Positions 37,663 through 45,795 of a stretch of 64,000 bases of DNA are shown here, piece by piece. The position numbers and the translations under genes are program-made. Below the pieces are notes generated by a model that saw only the letters and a program-made list of their open reading frames with translations, was not told the DNA's origin and made no database searches. Source of the stretch: Paenibacillus sp. FSL R5-0341 (GTDB lineage Bacteria; Bacillota; Bacilli; Paenibacillales; Paenibacillaceae). How positions within the stretch are numbered: the first letter of the stretch is position 1; every line of letters begins with the position of its first letter. Location: positions 1,054,001 through 1,118,000 of the forward strand of contig NZ_CP150241.1 in NCBI RefSeq assembly GCF_037975235.1. The letters are read 5' to 3'.

Positions 37663-38808
37663 ATGCAACGTATTCAGGTACATCCCGATGTGTTGGACGA
37701 AAAAGCTCGATTGGTTCAGCAGAAGAAGTTGGAACTCGATCGAATCGTTAGAGAACTGGAGAAATCCATCTATATGTTGCAATCCGAATGGTCGGGTGTG
37801 ACAGGAGAGCGATTCTTCTGGGATTTTATGCAAGTGAAGGAAGTGTTCCCAACTACACTTGGGCTGTTGGACAAGATCCAGAATGAGTTTACGTTTATCG
37901 CGAGGAACTTCAGAACAACGGACGGTTCAGGCGAGGTTGCACTGTATATTCCAGAGGAACTAAAGCGAAATTTCGCTGTAGGGCTGCTCGATCAATCTAT
38001 AGGAGAAACAATAACGGGATTGGGCCAGACGGCAGAAGCTTTCTTCTCTAACCCGTTCAGTACATTAAGCAGTGTGGCATATGCCATGACAGTGGGCAAA
38101 GTTGTTGACGTTGGACGTGGTATTCAGTTTGCATGGGATACCGCCTGGGGCAAGGGAACGGCTAGGTCTGATATAGAGCAATTTGTAGAGAATCAGAAGA
38201 AGCAGATTGATGAGAGTGGAGCAGGATATTACGGTGGGGCGATGACAGGACAGGCTCTGGCGTATGTTTTGTTTGGGAAAGCTCTTCGTTCGAAAGATGA
38301 CATTGGGGCTGGTGGAAGTAAGCCTGAGTCGGGGAAAGGGAAAGCAGGAATAGGTAAAAATGAGATTGAACTAACTAGACCAAGTAATTCCCCGAGCTCT
38401 AATGCAACGCCGAAAGGATATCCAGCAAAAATTCGTCCACAAGATGACAAAGAAACAGTACGTGGGCGTGAACGGGAAAATGAGGCAGCAAAAATATTAG
38501 CCGAAAAAGGATATGATATCACACAAAGCCCTCAATTACCTGGACAAAATAAGAAGCCAGATTATTTAATTGAGGGTAATGTTTTTGATTGTTTCTCACC
38601 AAAAGGGGAAAAATCTCCTCGGAATATATGGTCAAAATTGATAAATGAAAAACTAGCAGAAGGACAAGCTAACCGATTTGTTGTAAATTTGGACGATTGG
38701 TCTGGTGATGTTGATATATTGAAAAAACAATTTAATGATTGGCCTGCTGAGGGGCTGGAAGAGATTATAGCTATAAAAAATGGAAAAATTATAAATATAT
38801 ATCCCTGA
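37663..38808 (+). CDS. WXG-type polymorphic toxin with CdiA_C-like tRNase C-terminus
   Basis: 381 residues from ATG 37663; an earlier in-frame ATG (37576) has no ribosome site. Residues 1 to about 95 are a WXG100-like helical hairpin (W43-S-G45) that would target the type VII (Ess) secretion system. The middle holds small Gly/Ala-rich helices and a Lys/Gly/Ser linker. From about residue 292 (RGRERENEAAKIL) the C-terminus fits the CdiA_C nuclease domain: KPDYLIEGNVFDCFSP, RNIWSKL, RFVVNLDDWSGD, LKKQFNDWP, EEIIAIKNGKI. That family cleaves tRNA in rivals. Base composition becomes clearly more AT-rich in the C-terminal third, as expected for a swapped toxin end. The immunity candidate follows 19 bases later. 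Confidence 0.8.
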   Translation: MQRIQVHPDVLDEKARLVQQKKLELDRIVRELEKSIYMLQSEWSGVTGERFFWDFMQVKEVFPTTLGLLDKIQNEFTFIARNFRTTDGSGEVALYIPEELKRNFAVGLLDQSIGETITGLGQTAEAFFSNPFSTLSSVAYAMTVGKVVDVGRGIQFAWDTAWGKGTARSDIEQFVENQKKQIDESGAGYYGGAMTGQALAYVLFGKALRSKDDIGAGGSKPESGKGKAGIGKNEIELTRPSNSPSSNATPKGYPAKIRPQDDKETVRGRERENEAAKILAEKGYDITQSPQLPGQNKKPDYLIEGNVFDCFSPKGEKSPRNIWSKLINEKLAEGQANRFVVNLDDWSGDVDILKKQFNDWPAEGLEEIIAIKNGKIINIYP

Positions 38809-38827
38809 TCTATAAGGAGGAATTATA

Positions 38828-39295
38828 ATGGCAACGGACTGCTCCTTGAAATGTGAAGAAGTTGTGCTGTCAAAAGAAATCCTGATTGAGAAATTAACTA
38901 AGATCAATATTATTTGTGATGAAGTAATACAATTAGACAAAGGATTAAAAATTGATGAAACAGTAAATAAAGTTGGATTTTCAATTGCTTTAATTGATAC
39001 TTCGGCTAGTCCATTTGGTTACGATTCAGAGTTTCTTGCCAATGATTTTAAATATAATCAGAGTTTAAATTTTCGAATAGATAATGACTGGGATAGTATA
39101 GAGGCAATTACTCACATTCTTGTACTAGTCTTTGAAATAATCGATTCGACGGAAAGTAACCTGTTGTTTCTTCTTAATGATAATGAATGTGTTTATAGAA
39201 TTGATGGGATTTTAAGAATTAATAACGAAGACGGTTTTTGGGATCGAGTAGAGTACAAAAGGTTTATTGAAACTAGAGAATATAAAGATATGTAG
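38828..39295 (+). CDS. Candidate immunity protein 1
   Basis: 155 residues, excellent ribosome site (AAGGAGGAATTATA). Acidic, AT-rich, alpha/beta, with ITHILVLVFEIIDSTESNLLFLLND near the C-terminus, a pattern shared with the next gene (YTEGNLLFLEDGS) and loosely with the one at 40211. The shape resembles SitI3-type immunity proteins, but I am not certain. Its position 19 bases after the toxin makes it the natural inhibitor of the CdiA_C-like domain. Confidence 0.6.
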   Translation: MATDCSLKCEEVVLSKEILIEKLTKINIICDEVIQLDKGLKIDETVNKVGFSIALIDTSASPFGYDSEFLANDFKYNQSLNFRIDNDWDSIEAITHILVLVFEIIDSTESNLLFLLNDNECVYRIDGILRINNEDGFWDRVEYKRFIETREYKDM

Positions 39296-39356
39296 AATTT
39301 TTTTTAGTGAGATATTTCAATAGGGTTCTACTCATCAAATAGAGGAGGATCAGTAC

Positions 39357-39830
39357 ATGGATTACGAATTATTTCTACGATCTAATTTAGATCTTAATTC
39401 TTTAGGGAAACTGTTTCGAAGATATACTACTGAATTTGTTAACGGATCGGTTTCATTTAATAGTAACGATAAAGAAATAGTAATTGGTTCTGATTTTTTC
39501 TCTTTGACACTTGAGATAGAGGATACTTCTGATATCACTTTTGTTAAAAAACATTATAACTTAGATGTTAATGTATGTATTAGAACTCAGGTATTTGGCA
39601 TTACTTTTTCTGAAGGGATAGAGCATATTTTCAGAATTATTAGTAAACTTATAAAATATACTGAGGGTAATCTTTTGTTCCTAGAAGATGGTTCTACACA
39701 ACTGCTTAGAATGGAGAATGGTCTGTTGACGGTCAATAATCGGTTGGATGAATATCAAACTAAATATCTAACTTCAAGCCTTCTTCTTTTACTTGACCGT
39801 CCTTATATTGAAAAGGAGTTATTAAGCTAA
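39357..39830 (+). CDS. Candidate immunity protein 2 (paralogue)
   Basis: 157 residues, ribosome site GAGGAGGATCAG. MDYELFLRSNLDLNSLGKLF and IEHIFRIISKLIKYTEGNLLFLEDG give the same overall layout as the 38828 and 40211 products. It has no toxin end directly before it now, so it is either an extra immunity gene that protects from related toxins or the survivor of a lost module. Confidence 0.58.
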   Translation: MDYELFLRSNLDLNSLGKLFRRYTTEFVNGSVSFNSNDKEIVIGSDFFSLTLEIEDTSDITFVKKHYNLDVNVCIRTQVFGITFSEGIEHIFRIISKLIKYTEGNLLFLEDGSTQLLRMENGLLTVNNRLDEYQTKYLTSSLLLLLDRPYIEKELLS

Positions 39831-39869
39831 AAAAGTAGCAGGTAAATGAAATAATGATACTACTTGAAA

Positions 39870-39920
39870 GCACTTCTACCATACAAACGTAGAGGTGCTT
39901 CTTACTATAAAATCCTAGGA
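39870..39920 (+). repeat. 51-bp direct repeat, copy 1
   Basis: Identical at 50 of 51 bases to 40726-40776. In one frame it encodes ALLPYKRRGASYYKILG, which looks like the junction between the constant part and the variable end of a toxin. The two copies enclose one toxin-end/immunity module. Confidence 0.85.
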
Positions 39921-40192
39921 CGAGTTCCAAAAGAGATCCCGATTTTAGAATTGAAGGGCGTATATTTGACTGTTATGCACCAACTGAAAATAAAGGTATT
40001 AGAGGTATTTGGAGTGAGGTCCAGGAAAAGGTAGTGATTAAACAACAAACCAAGAATGTGGTGATTAATTTAACAAAGTGGTCTGGAGATGATTCTGCGT
40101 TGCTTAAGCAATTTAAAGAATGGGAAATCCAAGGTTTAGAAGAAGTTATCGCAATAAAAAAGGACGGTAAGATCATATCGGTATTCCCTTAA
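39870..40192 (+). pseudogene. Orphan CdiA_C-like toxin end (silent cassette)
   Basis: No start codon or ribosome site. The junction motif ALLPYKRRGASYYKIL reads in one frame. After a frame change near 39920-39935 another frame encodes DPDFRIEGRIFDCYAPTENK, then GIWSEVQ, VVINLTKWSGDDSALLKQF, KEWEIQGLEEVIAIKKDGK, ending at TAA 40190. This is clearly homologous to the C-terminus of the toxin at 37663 (PDYLIEGNVFDCFSP, NLDDWSGD, EEIIAIKNGK). It is a displaced toxin-end cassette, unexpressed as it stands, followed by its own immunity gene. Confidence 0.78.
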
Positions 40193-40210
40193 AGTAGAGG
40201 AGACAAGTCT

Positions 40211-40699
40211 ATGGAGTATGCACTGAAGTTGAATGGAAAACAAGATCCGTTGTGGTTGAAAAAACTAATTGAAAGTAAGAAATTTGAAGTGAATTATATG
40301 AACCGACAACAGAATGCATTGTTCATTCATGAGTTTGATCTAAGCGGTGGTTTGAAAATAACTGCTTATGATAATAATTTTCCGCCTGGTCATCCAGCAG
40401 CATCTTATGAAACGATGTTTCAAGAAGAGGATTTTATTTATCAACAAACAATGTCTTTTGAATTGGAGAATAATCAACAATATGAGTTATGGTATAAAAC
40501 AATGTATGAAATTTCTTTCGCTATCTTAGAATCACTTAGAGTAGATGGCGTATTCTATCATACTTCTGGAGAAGAGATATTTCTCTTCAAAAACAGAAAG
40601 TATACATTCAACGGAACATATCTTGAATTGCTCCAGACTCATTATGGAGAACTCCTTGAGAATATCGAGTATTCGGTTTTTACGAAACCTCACAACTGA
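40211..40699 (+). CDS. Candidate immunity protein 3, partner of the orphan toxin end
   Basis: 162 residues, AGGAGACAAG before the ATG. MEYALKLNGKQDPLWLKKLI and FAILESLRVDGVFYHTSGEE align in layout with the two immunity candidates upstream, although identity looks low. It lies 18 bases after the silent CdiA_C-like end, reproducing the toxin-immunity order. Retaining an intact immunity gene beside a dead toxin is expected where kin still carry the active module. Confidence 0.58.
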   Translation: MEYALKLNGKQDPLWLKKLIESKKFEVNYMNRQQNALFIHEFDLSGGLKITAYDNNFPPGHPAASYETMFQEEDFIYQQTMSFELENNQQYELWYKTMYEISFAILESLRVDGVFYHTSGEEIFLFKNRKYTFNGTYLELLQTHYGELLENIEYSVFTKPHN

Positions 40700-40725
40700 A
40701 TTACAGATAAATAATGCATAAAGGC

Positions 40726-40776
40726 GCACTTCTACCATACAAACGTAGAGGTGCTTCTTACTATAAAATTCTAGGA
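40726..40776 (+). repeat. 51-bp direct repeat, copy 2
   Basis: Second copy of the sequence at 39870-39920 with one mismatch. It begins the next broken module and gives homology for recombination that could swap or delete the 806-bp segment between the copies. Confidence 0.85.
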
Positions 40777-41313
40777 GAACAGCTCGCCATGATGAAAAGT
40801 GCGATTATAAATAATGATATTTTATTTGACCAAATACTTAAGAATGACAAAATAACAAACGAGATGGTTGAGGATGGAGAACAAGCCAGCCAGCTTTATT
40901 ACAACTTTAAGGATATGACGCAGATTATAAATAAGTATAACTTGATGAATCTAAATTTCAGTGAAGAAGCCAATTGGCTGGTAAAACCCGCAACTTTATT
41001 CACGAACGATCTAGGTATAGATGATGTAATGCCACCTACGCTTCACCGTATGCGAATGACGTTCGAGAGGCTGGATATAACCAGTTATCCTGTAACACCT
41101 GAACTTAGAGCCCGGATTGAGGAGTATCAGCAGTTAAATCATCGATGGCTGAACATTGTTGGGGACTTTGAATCCAAGGAAATTAACGAGAAGGATTGGC
41201 CCCAATCTTGAATGATCTGGAGCAAGAGACTCGAGCTTATTTTAGTGAAAAAAAGGTTGATTTCGTGGATGATGAAGTTTGGAGAGATGCTTTGAATCCA
41301 AGGTACGAATGAC
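40726..41313 (+). pseudogene. Second orphan toxin-end module, frameshifted, family unknown
   Basis: Starts with the junction motif GALLPYKRRGASYYKILG and continues open to TGA at 41209 (about 160 residues: MKSAIINNDILFDQILKND, RMRMTFERLDITSYPVT, RWLNIVGDFESKEINEKDW). The only ATG before it (40714) has no ribosome site. Just before the stop the protein-like signal moves to another frame (LNDLEQETRAYFSEKK, then VDFVDDEVWRDALNPRYE) and ends at 41313, so a one-base loss near 41205 is likely. I do not recognise the domain; it could be a toxin end or a fused immunity protein. Confidence 0.5.
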
Positions 41314-41353
41314 GAGTAAGAGTGACTTTTGATCAAGATATGCTTTGCACCAA

Positions 41354-41405
41354 AAGTGGAGTACTTCTGCCATTCAGAGGGAATAGAAAGTACTCCATTT
41401 TTTTA
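41354..41405. terminator. Terminator built on a junction-like sequence
   Basis: A 13-bp stem (41354-41366 with 41388-41400, one G-U pair) and a run of Ts end the toxin locus. In one frame the 5' arm and loop read SGVLLPFRGNRKYS, similar to the GALLPYKRRGASYY junction, so the site may be a third, degenerate junction. Confidence 0.7.
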
Positions 41406-41425
41406 TTCACATACTGATTTTTAAT

Positions 41426-42307
41426 CTAATTTAATAGTTTATTCTTTAAATGGTTGTATTCTTCTATACTAATGAGCTTCTTTTCAAGTAGATCCGATAG
41501 TTTTAATAATTCATCTGCTACAGAAGAGTGAGCAAATATTTTTTCTTCTTCTTTTCTAGATTCAATAAGTGTAGTTTGTTCTTCTTGATCCACTGTTTTA
41601 ATGAGGTAACTAAGAAGGTTATGCCAATGAGTAGCTTTGTCGTTTGCTATTATAAATGAAGAAGAATTCTTAGCGACAGGTTGTTCGAACAAAGCAAAGT
41701 TAATCCTATAAAATGATCTTTGAGGATCATTAACAACAACCTGTAATTGTATTGATCTAACATGGGTTTGAGAAGTTTGAAGTGCACTGAGACCACCGAT
41801 GATCGCACCAACGTTTCCGCCAACTAGGCTCCCAATCATGGCACCACCGACTTGGCTAGATCTTGAGGTTTTGGTGTGAGTTACTCCATCAATAATAATC
41901 TCGGACTGGAGTATATCTTCATACTGAAATATTTTCGTTTCATAATTAAACTTGGAGAGAGTACGAGAGAGTTCAACCCCTTGGTTATCATGTGTGTTAT
42001 ACATAAAACATACTTGCTGCTTCATTTCGTCAATTGCAATCATACTCTCTAAATCTACGGAACGGAACTCCTGACTAGCAGCGAATTGACTTGTACGATT
42101 AAGAGTCATATCCATTACTCCATCCATATCTTCAGCAAATCTCCTCTTCCTAACTTCACCAAGAATAAGAGCTCCGAAGTTGAATATGGCGAACCCCACT
42201 ACTCCAAACCAAAAAACAAATTTACTATCATTGGAGATACCTAGCAAACTAATTGATCCAAAAATGATCATACCCAAACAACCTACACCATACCACAAAC
42301 TACTCAC
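41426..42307 (-). CDS. Membrane protein with C-terminal SHOCT domain
   Basis: 293 residues. Two N-terminal transmembrane helices, a cytosolic region with a PH/WYL-like beta character (YEDILQSEIIIDGVTHTKT), a Gly-rich stretch QVGGAMIGSLVGGNVGAIIGG, and a C-terminal SHOCT helix pair (LKLSDLLEKKLISIEEYNHL). SHOCT domains often mediate oligomerisation at membranes. The listed GTG start has AGGAG very close; TTG at 42298 is better spaced. It faces away from the helicase gene at 42470. Possible link to defence by location only. Confidence 0.7.
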   Translation of the reverse strand: MSSLWYGVGCLGMIIFGSISLLGISNDSKFVFWFGVVGFAIFNFGALILGEVRKRRFAEDMDGVMDMTLNRTSQFAASQEFRSVDLESMIAIDEMKQQVCFMYNTHDNQGVELSRTLSKFNYETKIFQYEDILQSEIIIDGVTHTKTSRSSQVGGAMIGSLVGGNVGAIIGGLSALQTSQTHVRSIQLQVVVNDPQRSFYRINFALFEQPVAKNSSSFIIANDKATHWHNLLSYLIKTVDQEEQTTLIESRKEEEKIFAHSSVADELLKLSDLLEKKLISIEEYNHLKNKLLN

Positions 42308-42469
42308 ACTCCTAATTATGTATAATTAAAATACGATCTGTTATATTTATCGGAATTTATCTAGGAAATTGAATAAGAAAGGATTCTATACTATCGGTAG
42401 TAAATAGGGATATATAGAGATTTACAATACGTTATCTACAAACATCCTACACCCACACGAGGTACATTT

Positions 42470-45400
42470 ATGAAACAAGGCATATATGAACAGCTTATCA
42501 ACACTATCACCAGGCAAGAGATTTCGGCGCTGGACCCGGATGTGTATAACATTGGGACCGAGAAGCTGGATGCAGAGGAAGCGCGCAAGCTGCTGTCCAC
42601 GTATTTGGCGGCGGTGACTCGGCGAGCGCTCAAGATTGTGCGGGAACAGACGGAAGATAAGACGGCAGTGTTGGCGCAGATTCGAACGTGTAATGAGATT
42701 ATTGCTACCCTGAAAGGCACACTGGGGGAAGAAGAGTACAATGAATTGCAACTGGATGAGCAGGGGGAAGTGCTGACCCATGTATATTCCAAACTGAACA
42801 GCATTCGTGCGGTCCGGGATACCAAAATCGTTCGTCCAGATACGCCAATCTCCCAAAGCTCTTTGTTCACAGGTGCAAAGTCCGAGCCGAGTATGTTATT
42901 GGAGCTGCAAAAGGAGATCGTGACCGCCGATCGGATCGATTGGCTGGTATCGTTTATCAAATTCAGCGGGCTTCGCCTGCTTCTGGAACAGCTTCAGCAA
43001 TTTACAGCATGTGGCGGGAAGCTGCGTATCATCACAACTACATACATGGAAGCAACCGACCTTAAGGCCATCACTGAACTTAGCAAACTGCCCAACACGG
43101 AAATCCAGATTTCGTATGATACCAAAGTGACTCGACTGCACGCCAAAACGTACATTTTCCACCGTGATACTGGCTTCACTACAGCCTATGTCGGCTCCTC
43201 TAACCTTTCCAACCCGGCGCTAACCAGTGGTATGGAGTGGAACCTCAAGGTGACGGAGAAGGATTCACTCGACGTGCTGCGCAAGATTGAAGCGACCTTC
43301 GAGAGTTACTGGAATGACCGTGAATTTACGCGATATGTAGCTGAGGATGAAGGCCATGAGGCACAGTTGAAGGCGGCTCTGAATCGTAAAAAAGATCAGT
43401 CCAGCTACTTTCACCTCGACATCCAGCCTTACGATTATCAAAAGGAAGTGCTGGAGCAGCTGCACGCCGAGCGTACGCTGTACGGACGAAACCGCAACCT
43501 GATCGTCGCCGCCACAGGCGTTGGCAAGACGGTCATCTCTGCCTTCGACTACAAGCGATTCCGTGCAAGCCATGCGGGAGCAAAGCTGCTTTTTGTCGCC
43601 CATCGGGAAGAAATCTTGAAGCAAAGTCGGGATACGTTCCGGTATATCCTGAAGGATATGAATTTTGGCGAGCTGCATGTCGGGAATCACCGAGCTGAGG
43701 CGCTGGACCATCTGTTTGTTAGCATTCAGAGTCTTAACTCTATGAAGTTGACGGAGATCACCAGCCCTGATTATTACGATTACATCATTGTGGATGAATT
43801 CCATCATGCGGCTGCTCCTTCATACCAGAAGCTGTTGTCCCATTACGAACCGAAGATTTTGCTGGGACTCACAGCCACGCCGGAACGGATGGATGACAAA
43901 GACATTACCGCCTACTTCGATCATACGATTGCCGCCGAGATCCGTCTAACCGATGCCATTGACCGGAAACTACTGAGTCCTTTCCAGTATTTTGGCGTCA
44001 CCGATACTGTCGATCTATCTCAGGTAAAGTGGTCGCGCAAAGGCTACGATCTGAACGAACTGGAGAAACTCTATACCCATAACAAAATCCGTGCCAACCA
44101 GATCATCCAAAGTCTGAACAAATACGTAACCGATCTCGACGATGTGAAGGGACTTGGGTTCTGCGTAGGGGTGGATCATGCGATGTATATGGCAAAAATA
44201 TTTAACAAAGCCGGCATTCCATCCATGGCCCTGCATGGCGGGTCGAGCGAACAGGAACGTCATGCTGCGAAAGGACAGCTGGTGAACGGGGAACTGCGCA
44301 TGATCTTTGTCGTGGATCTGTACAATGAGGGCGTGGATATCCCTGAAGTGAACACCGTCCTGTTCCTGCGTCCTACCGAGAGTCTGACCGTATTCCTGCA
44401 ACAGTTGGGACGTGGGCTCCGGATGGCGGATGGCAAAGAGTGCCTGACCGTGCTCGACTTCATCGGACAAGCGCATCAGGAATACAGGTTCCGGGATAAA
44501 TTCCGCGCCCTGATCGGCGCTACTAAACATTCTATCTCGTACTACGTTGAGAATGGATTTTCGAACTTACCACGCGGCACGTTCATTCAATTGGAAAAGC
44601 AAGCGAAGGAATACGTCATGCGCAACCTCAAGCAGATGAGTCGTAATCGCAGAGCGTTGATCCAGAAGCTGCAAACGTTCCAGCAAGACACCGGACTGCC
44701 GCTGACCTTGGCTGGTTTTGTAGAGCATCATGGGATGACATTGTATGAATTGTATGGTGGACGTACGGGCAAAAGGTATTTCCGGGGTATGTTGGCCGAG
44801 GCCGGACTGACAGAGCCAATAGAGAGTGAGCAGGATGAGTACATCCGCAGACTGCCGTCTGTGCTGACGATCAACTCCCGAAGCTGGCTGACGTTCCTGA
44901 TCGACTTTATTGAAAAAGGCAAAGAACCAACCAACGCGGATGAACAGCGCATGTTGATTATGTTCTATTACACCTTCCACCGGGCCGCGCCTGAGAAACT
45001 AGGGTTGAGCAGCATTGAAGAGGGTGTGCAGCGTGTGCTGTCTTGTGAAGCATTCCGAGCAGAGCTTGTGGATATTTTCAAATATAATCTGGCTCATCTG
45101 CGATTTGTGGATAAAAGTAATTCGTTCCCGTACACTTGTCCACTGGATATCCACTGTATGTACTCCATCGACCAAGTGCTTGCCGCCTTTGGCTACTGGA
45201 ACGCTGAGCAATCACCCGCCTTCCGTGAAGGCGTGAAGTATTTTGCCGATGAACAGACCGATATCTTCTTCATTACATTGAACAAATCGGACAAAGATTT
45301 CTCACCATCTACGCTGTATGAGGATTATGCGATCAACGAGCGTTTATTCCACTGGCAGACACAGAGCAGGGTGTCGGAGCATACAGCTACCGCACAGCGG

Positions 45401-45607
45401 TATATCCATCATCGAGAGACGGGCAACCAGATCGTGCTTTTCGTGAGGGAGTATAAGGAGGAGCATGGCTATACGTCTCCGTTTGTGTTTCTGGGCGAAG
45501 CCGATTATGTAAGTCATGAGGGGAACAAACCGATGAGCTTTGTATGGCGACTGCATGAAGAGATGCCTGCGAAGATGGTAGCGGTGGCGAATAAGTGTAT
45601 TGTTTAA
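42470..45607 (+). CDS. DExH helicase with N-terminal PLD nuclease-like domain and DUF3427-like C-terminus
   Basis: 1045 residues. Residues about 125-280 form a phospholipase-D-type module: RLHAKTYIF and YVGSSNLSNPAL give one HxK...SSN active-site half. About 320-700 is a superfamily 2 helicase: Walker A AATGVGKT, DEFHH (DExH), GLTATPER, and motif VI LQQLGRGLRM. The last 300 residues match the DUF3427-type tail found on such helicases (FVEHHGMTLYELYGG). Enzymes of this layout unwind and probably cut nucleic acid, and are often found in defence islands. Codon use is like the chromosome, unlike the AT-rich operon downstream, so it may be an older resident. Broad ribosome-site evidence is weak (CACGAGGT). 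Confidence 0.82.
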   Translation: MKQGIYEQLINTITRQEISALDPDVYNIGTEKLDAEEARKLLSTYLAAVTRRALKIVREQTEDKTAVLAQIRTCNEIIATLKGTLGEEEYNELQLDEQGEVLTHVYSKLNSIRAVRDTKIVRPDTPISQSSLFTGAKSEPSMLLELQKEIVTADRIDWLVSFIKFSGLRLLLEQLQQFTACGGKLRIITTTYMEATDLKAITELSKLPNTEIQISYDTKVTRLHAKTYIFHRDTGFTTAYVGSSNLSNPALTSGMEWNLKVTEKDSLDVLRKIEATFESYWNDREFTRYVAEDEGHEAQLKAALNRKKDQSSYFHLDIQPYDYQKEVLEQLHAERTLYGRNRNLIVAATGVGKTVISAFDYKRFRASHAGAKLLFVAHREEILKQSRDTFRYILKDMNFGELHVGNHRAEALDHLFVSIQSLNSMKLTEITSPDYYDYIIVDEFHHAAAPSYQKLLSHYEPKILLGLTATPERMDDKDITAYFDHTIAAEIRLTDAIDRKLLSPFQYFGVTDTVDLSQVKWSRKGYDLNELEKLYTHNKIRANQIIQSLNKYVTDLDDVKGLGFCVGVDHAMYMAKIFNKAGIPSMALHGGSSEQERHAAKGQLVNGELRMIFVVDLYNEGVDIPEVNTVLFLRPTESLTVFLQQLGRGLRMADGKECLTVLDFIGQAHQEYRFRDKFRALIGATKHSISYYVENGFSNLPRGTFIQLEKQAKEYVMRNLKQMSRNRRALIQKLQTFQQDTGLPLTLAGFVEHHGMTLYELYGGRTGKRYFRGMLAEAGLTEPIESEQDEYIRRLPSVLTINSRSWLTFLIDFIEKGKEPTNADEQRMLIMFYYTFHRAAPEKLGLSSIEEGVQRVLSCEAFRAELVDIFKYNLAHLRFVDKSNSFPYTCPLDIHCMYSIDQVLAAFGYWNAEQSPAFREGVKYFADEQTDIFFITLNKSDKDFSPSTLYEDYAINERLFHWQTQSRVSEHTATAQRYIHHRETGNQIVLFVREYKEEHGYTSPFVFLGEADYVSHEGNKPMSFVWRLHEEMPAKMVAVANKCIV

Positions 45608-45795
45608 AAACTAGAAAAGAAGTACTGAGTAAAAAGTATGTATCGTCTTATAGTTATGGTATATTTATCCTATAATTACGTTTTATCAGGGGGGCTTTGG
45701 TACTTGAAAATTTAGTTGTGGAATAAGGGGCAATCTTTTGCCAATAATTTTAATTTTTGCGTAATAAAAAAAATTATAATGAAGGTGTAGTATTT

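Noticed and set aside
39870-40776. CRISPR-like repeat pair
   Set aside because: Only two copies about 800 bases apart, and the repeats encode protein; they are toxin-module junctions.
40714-41211. Intact gene for a 165-residue protein
   Set aside because: No ribosome site at the ATG, the first residues are the toxin-junction repeat, and the coding signal shifts frame at the end; a broken module is more likely.
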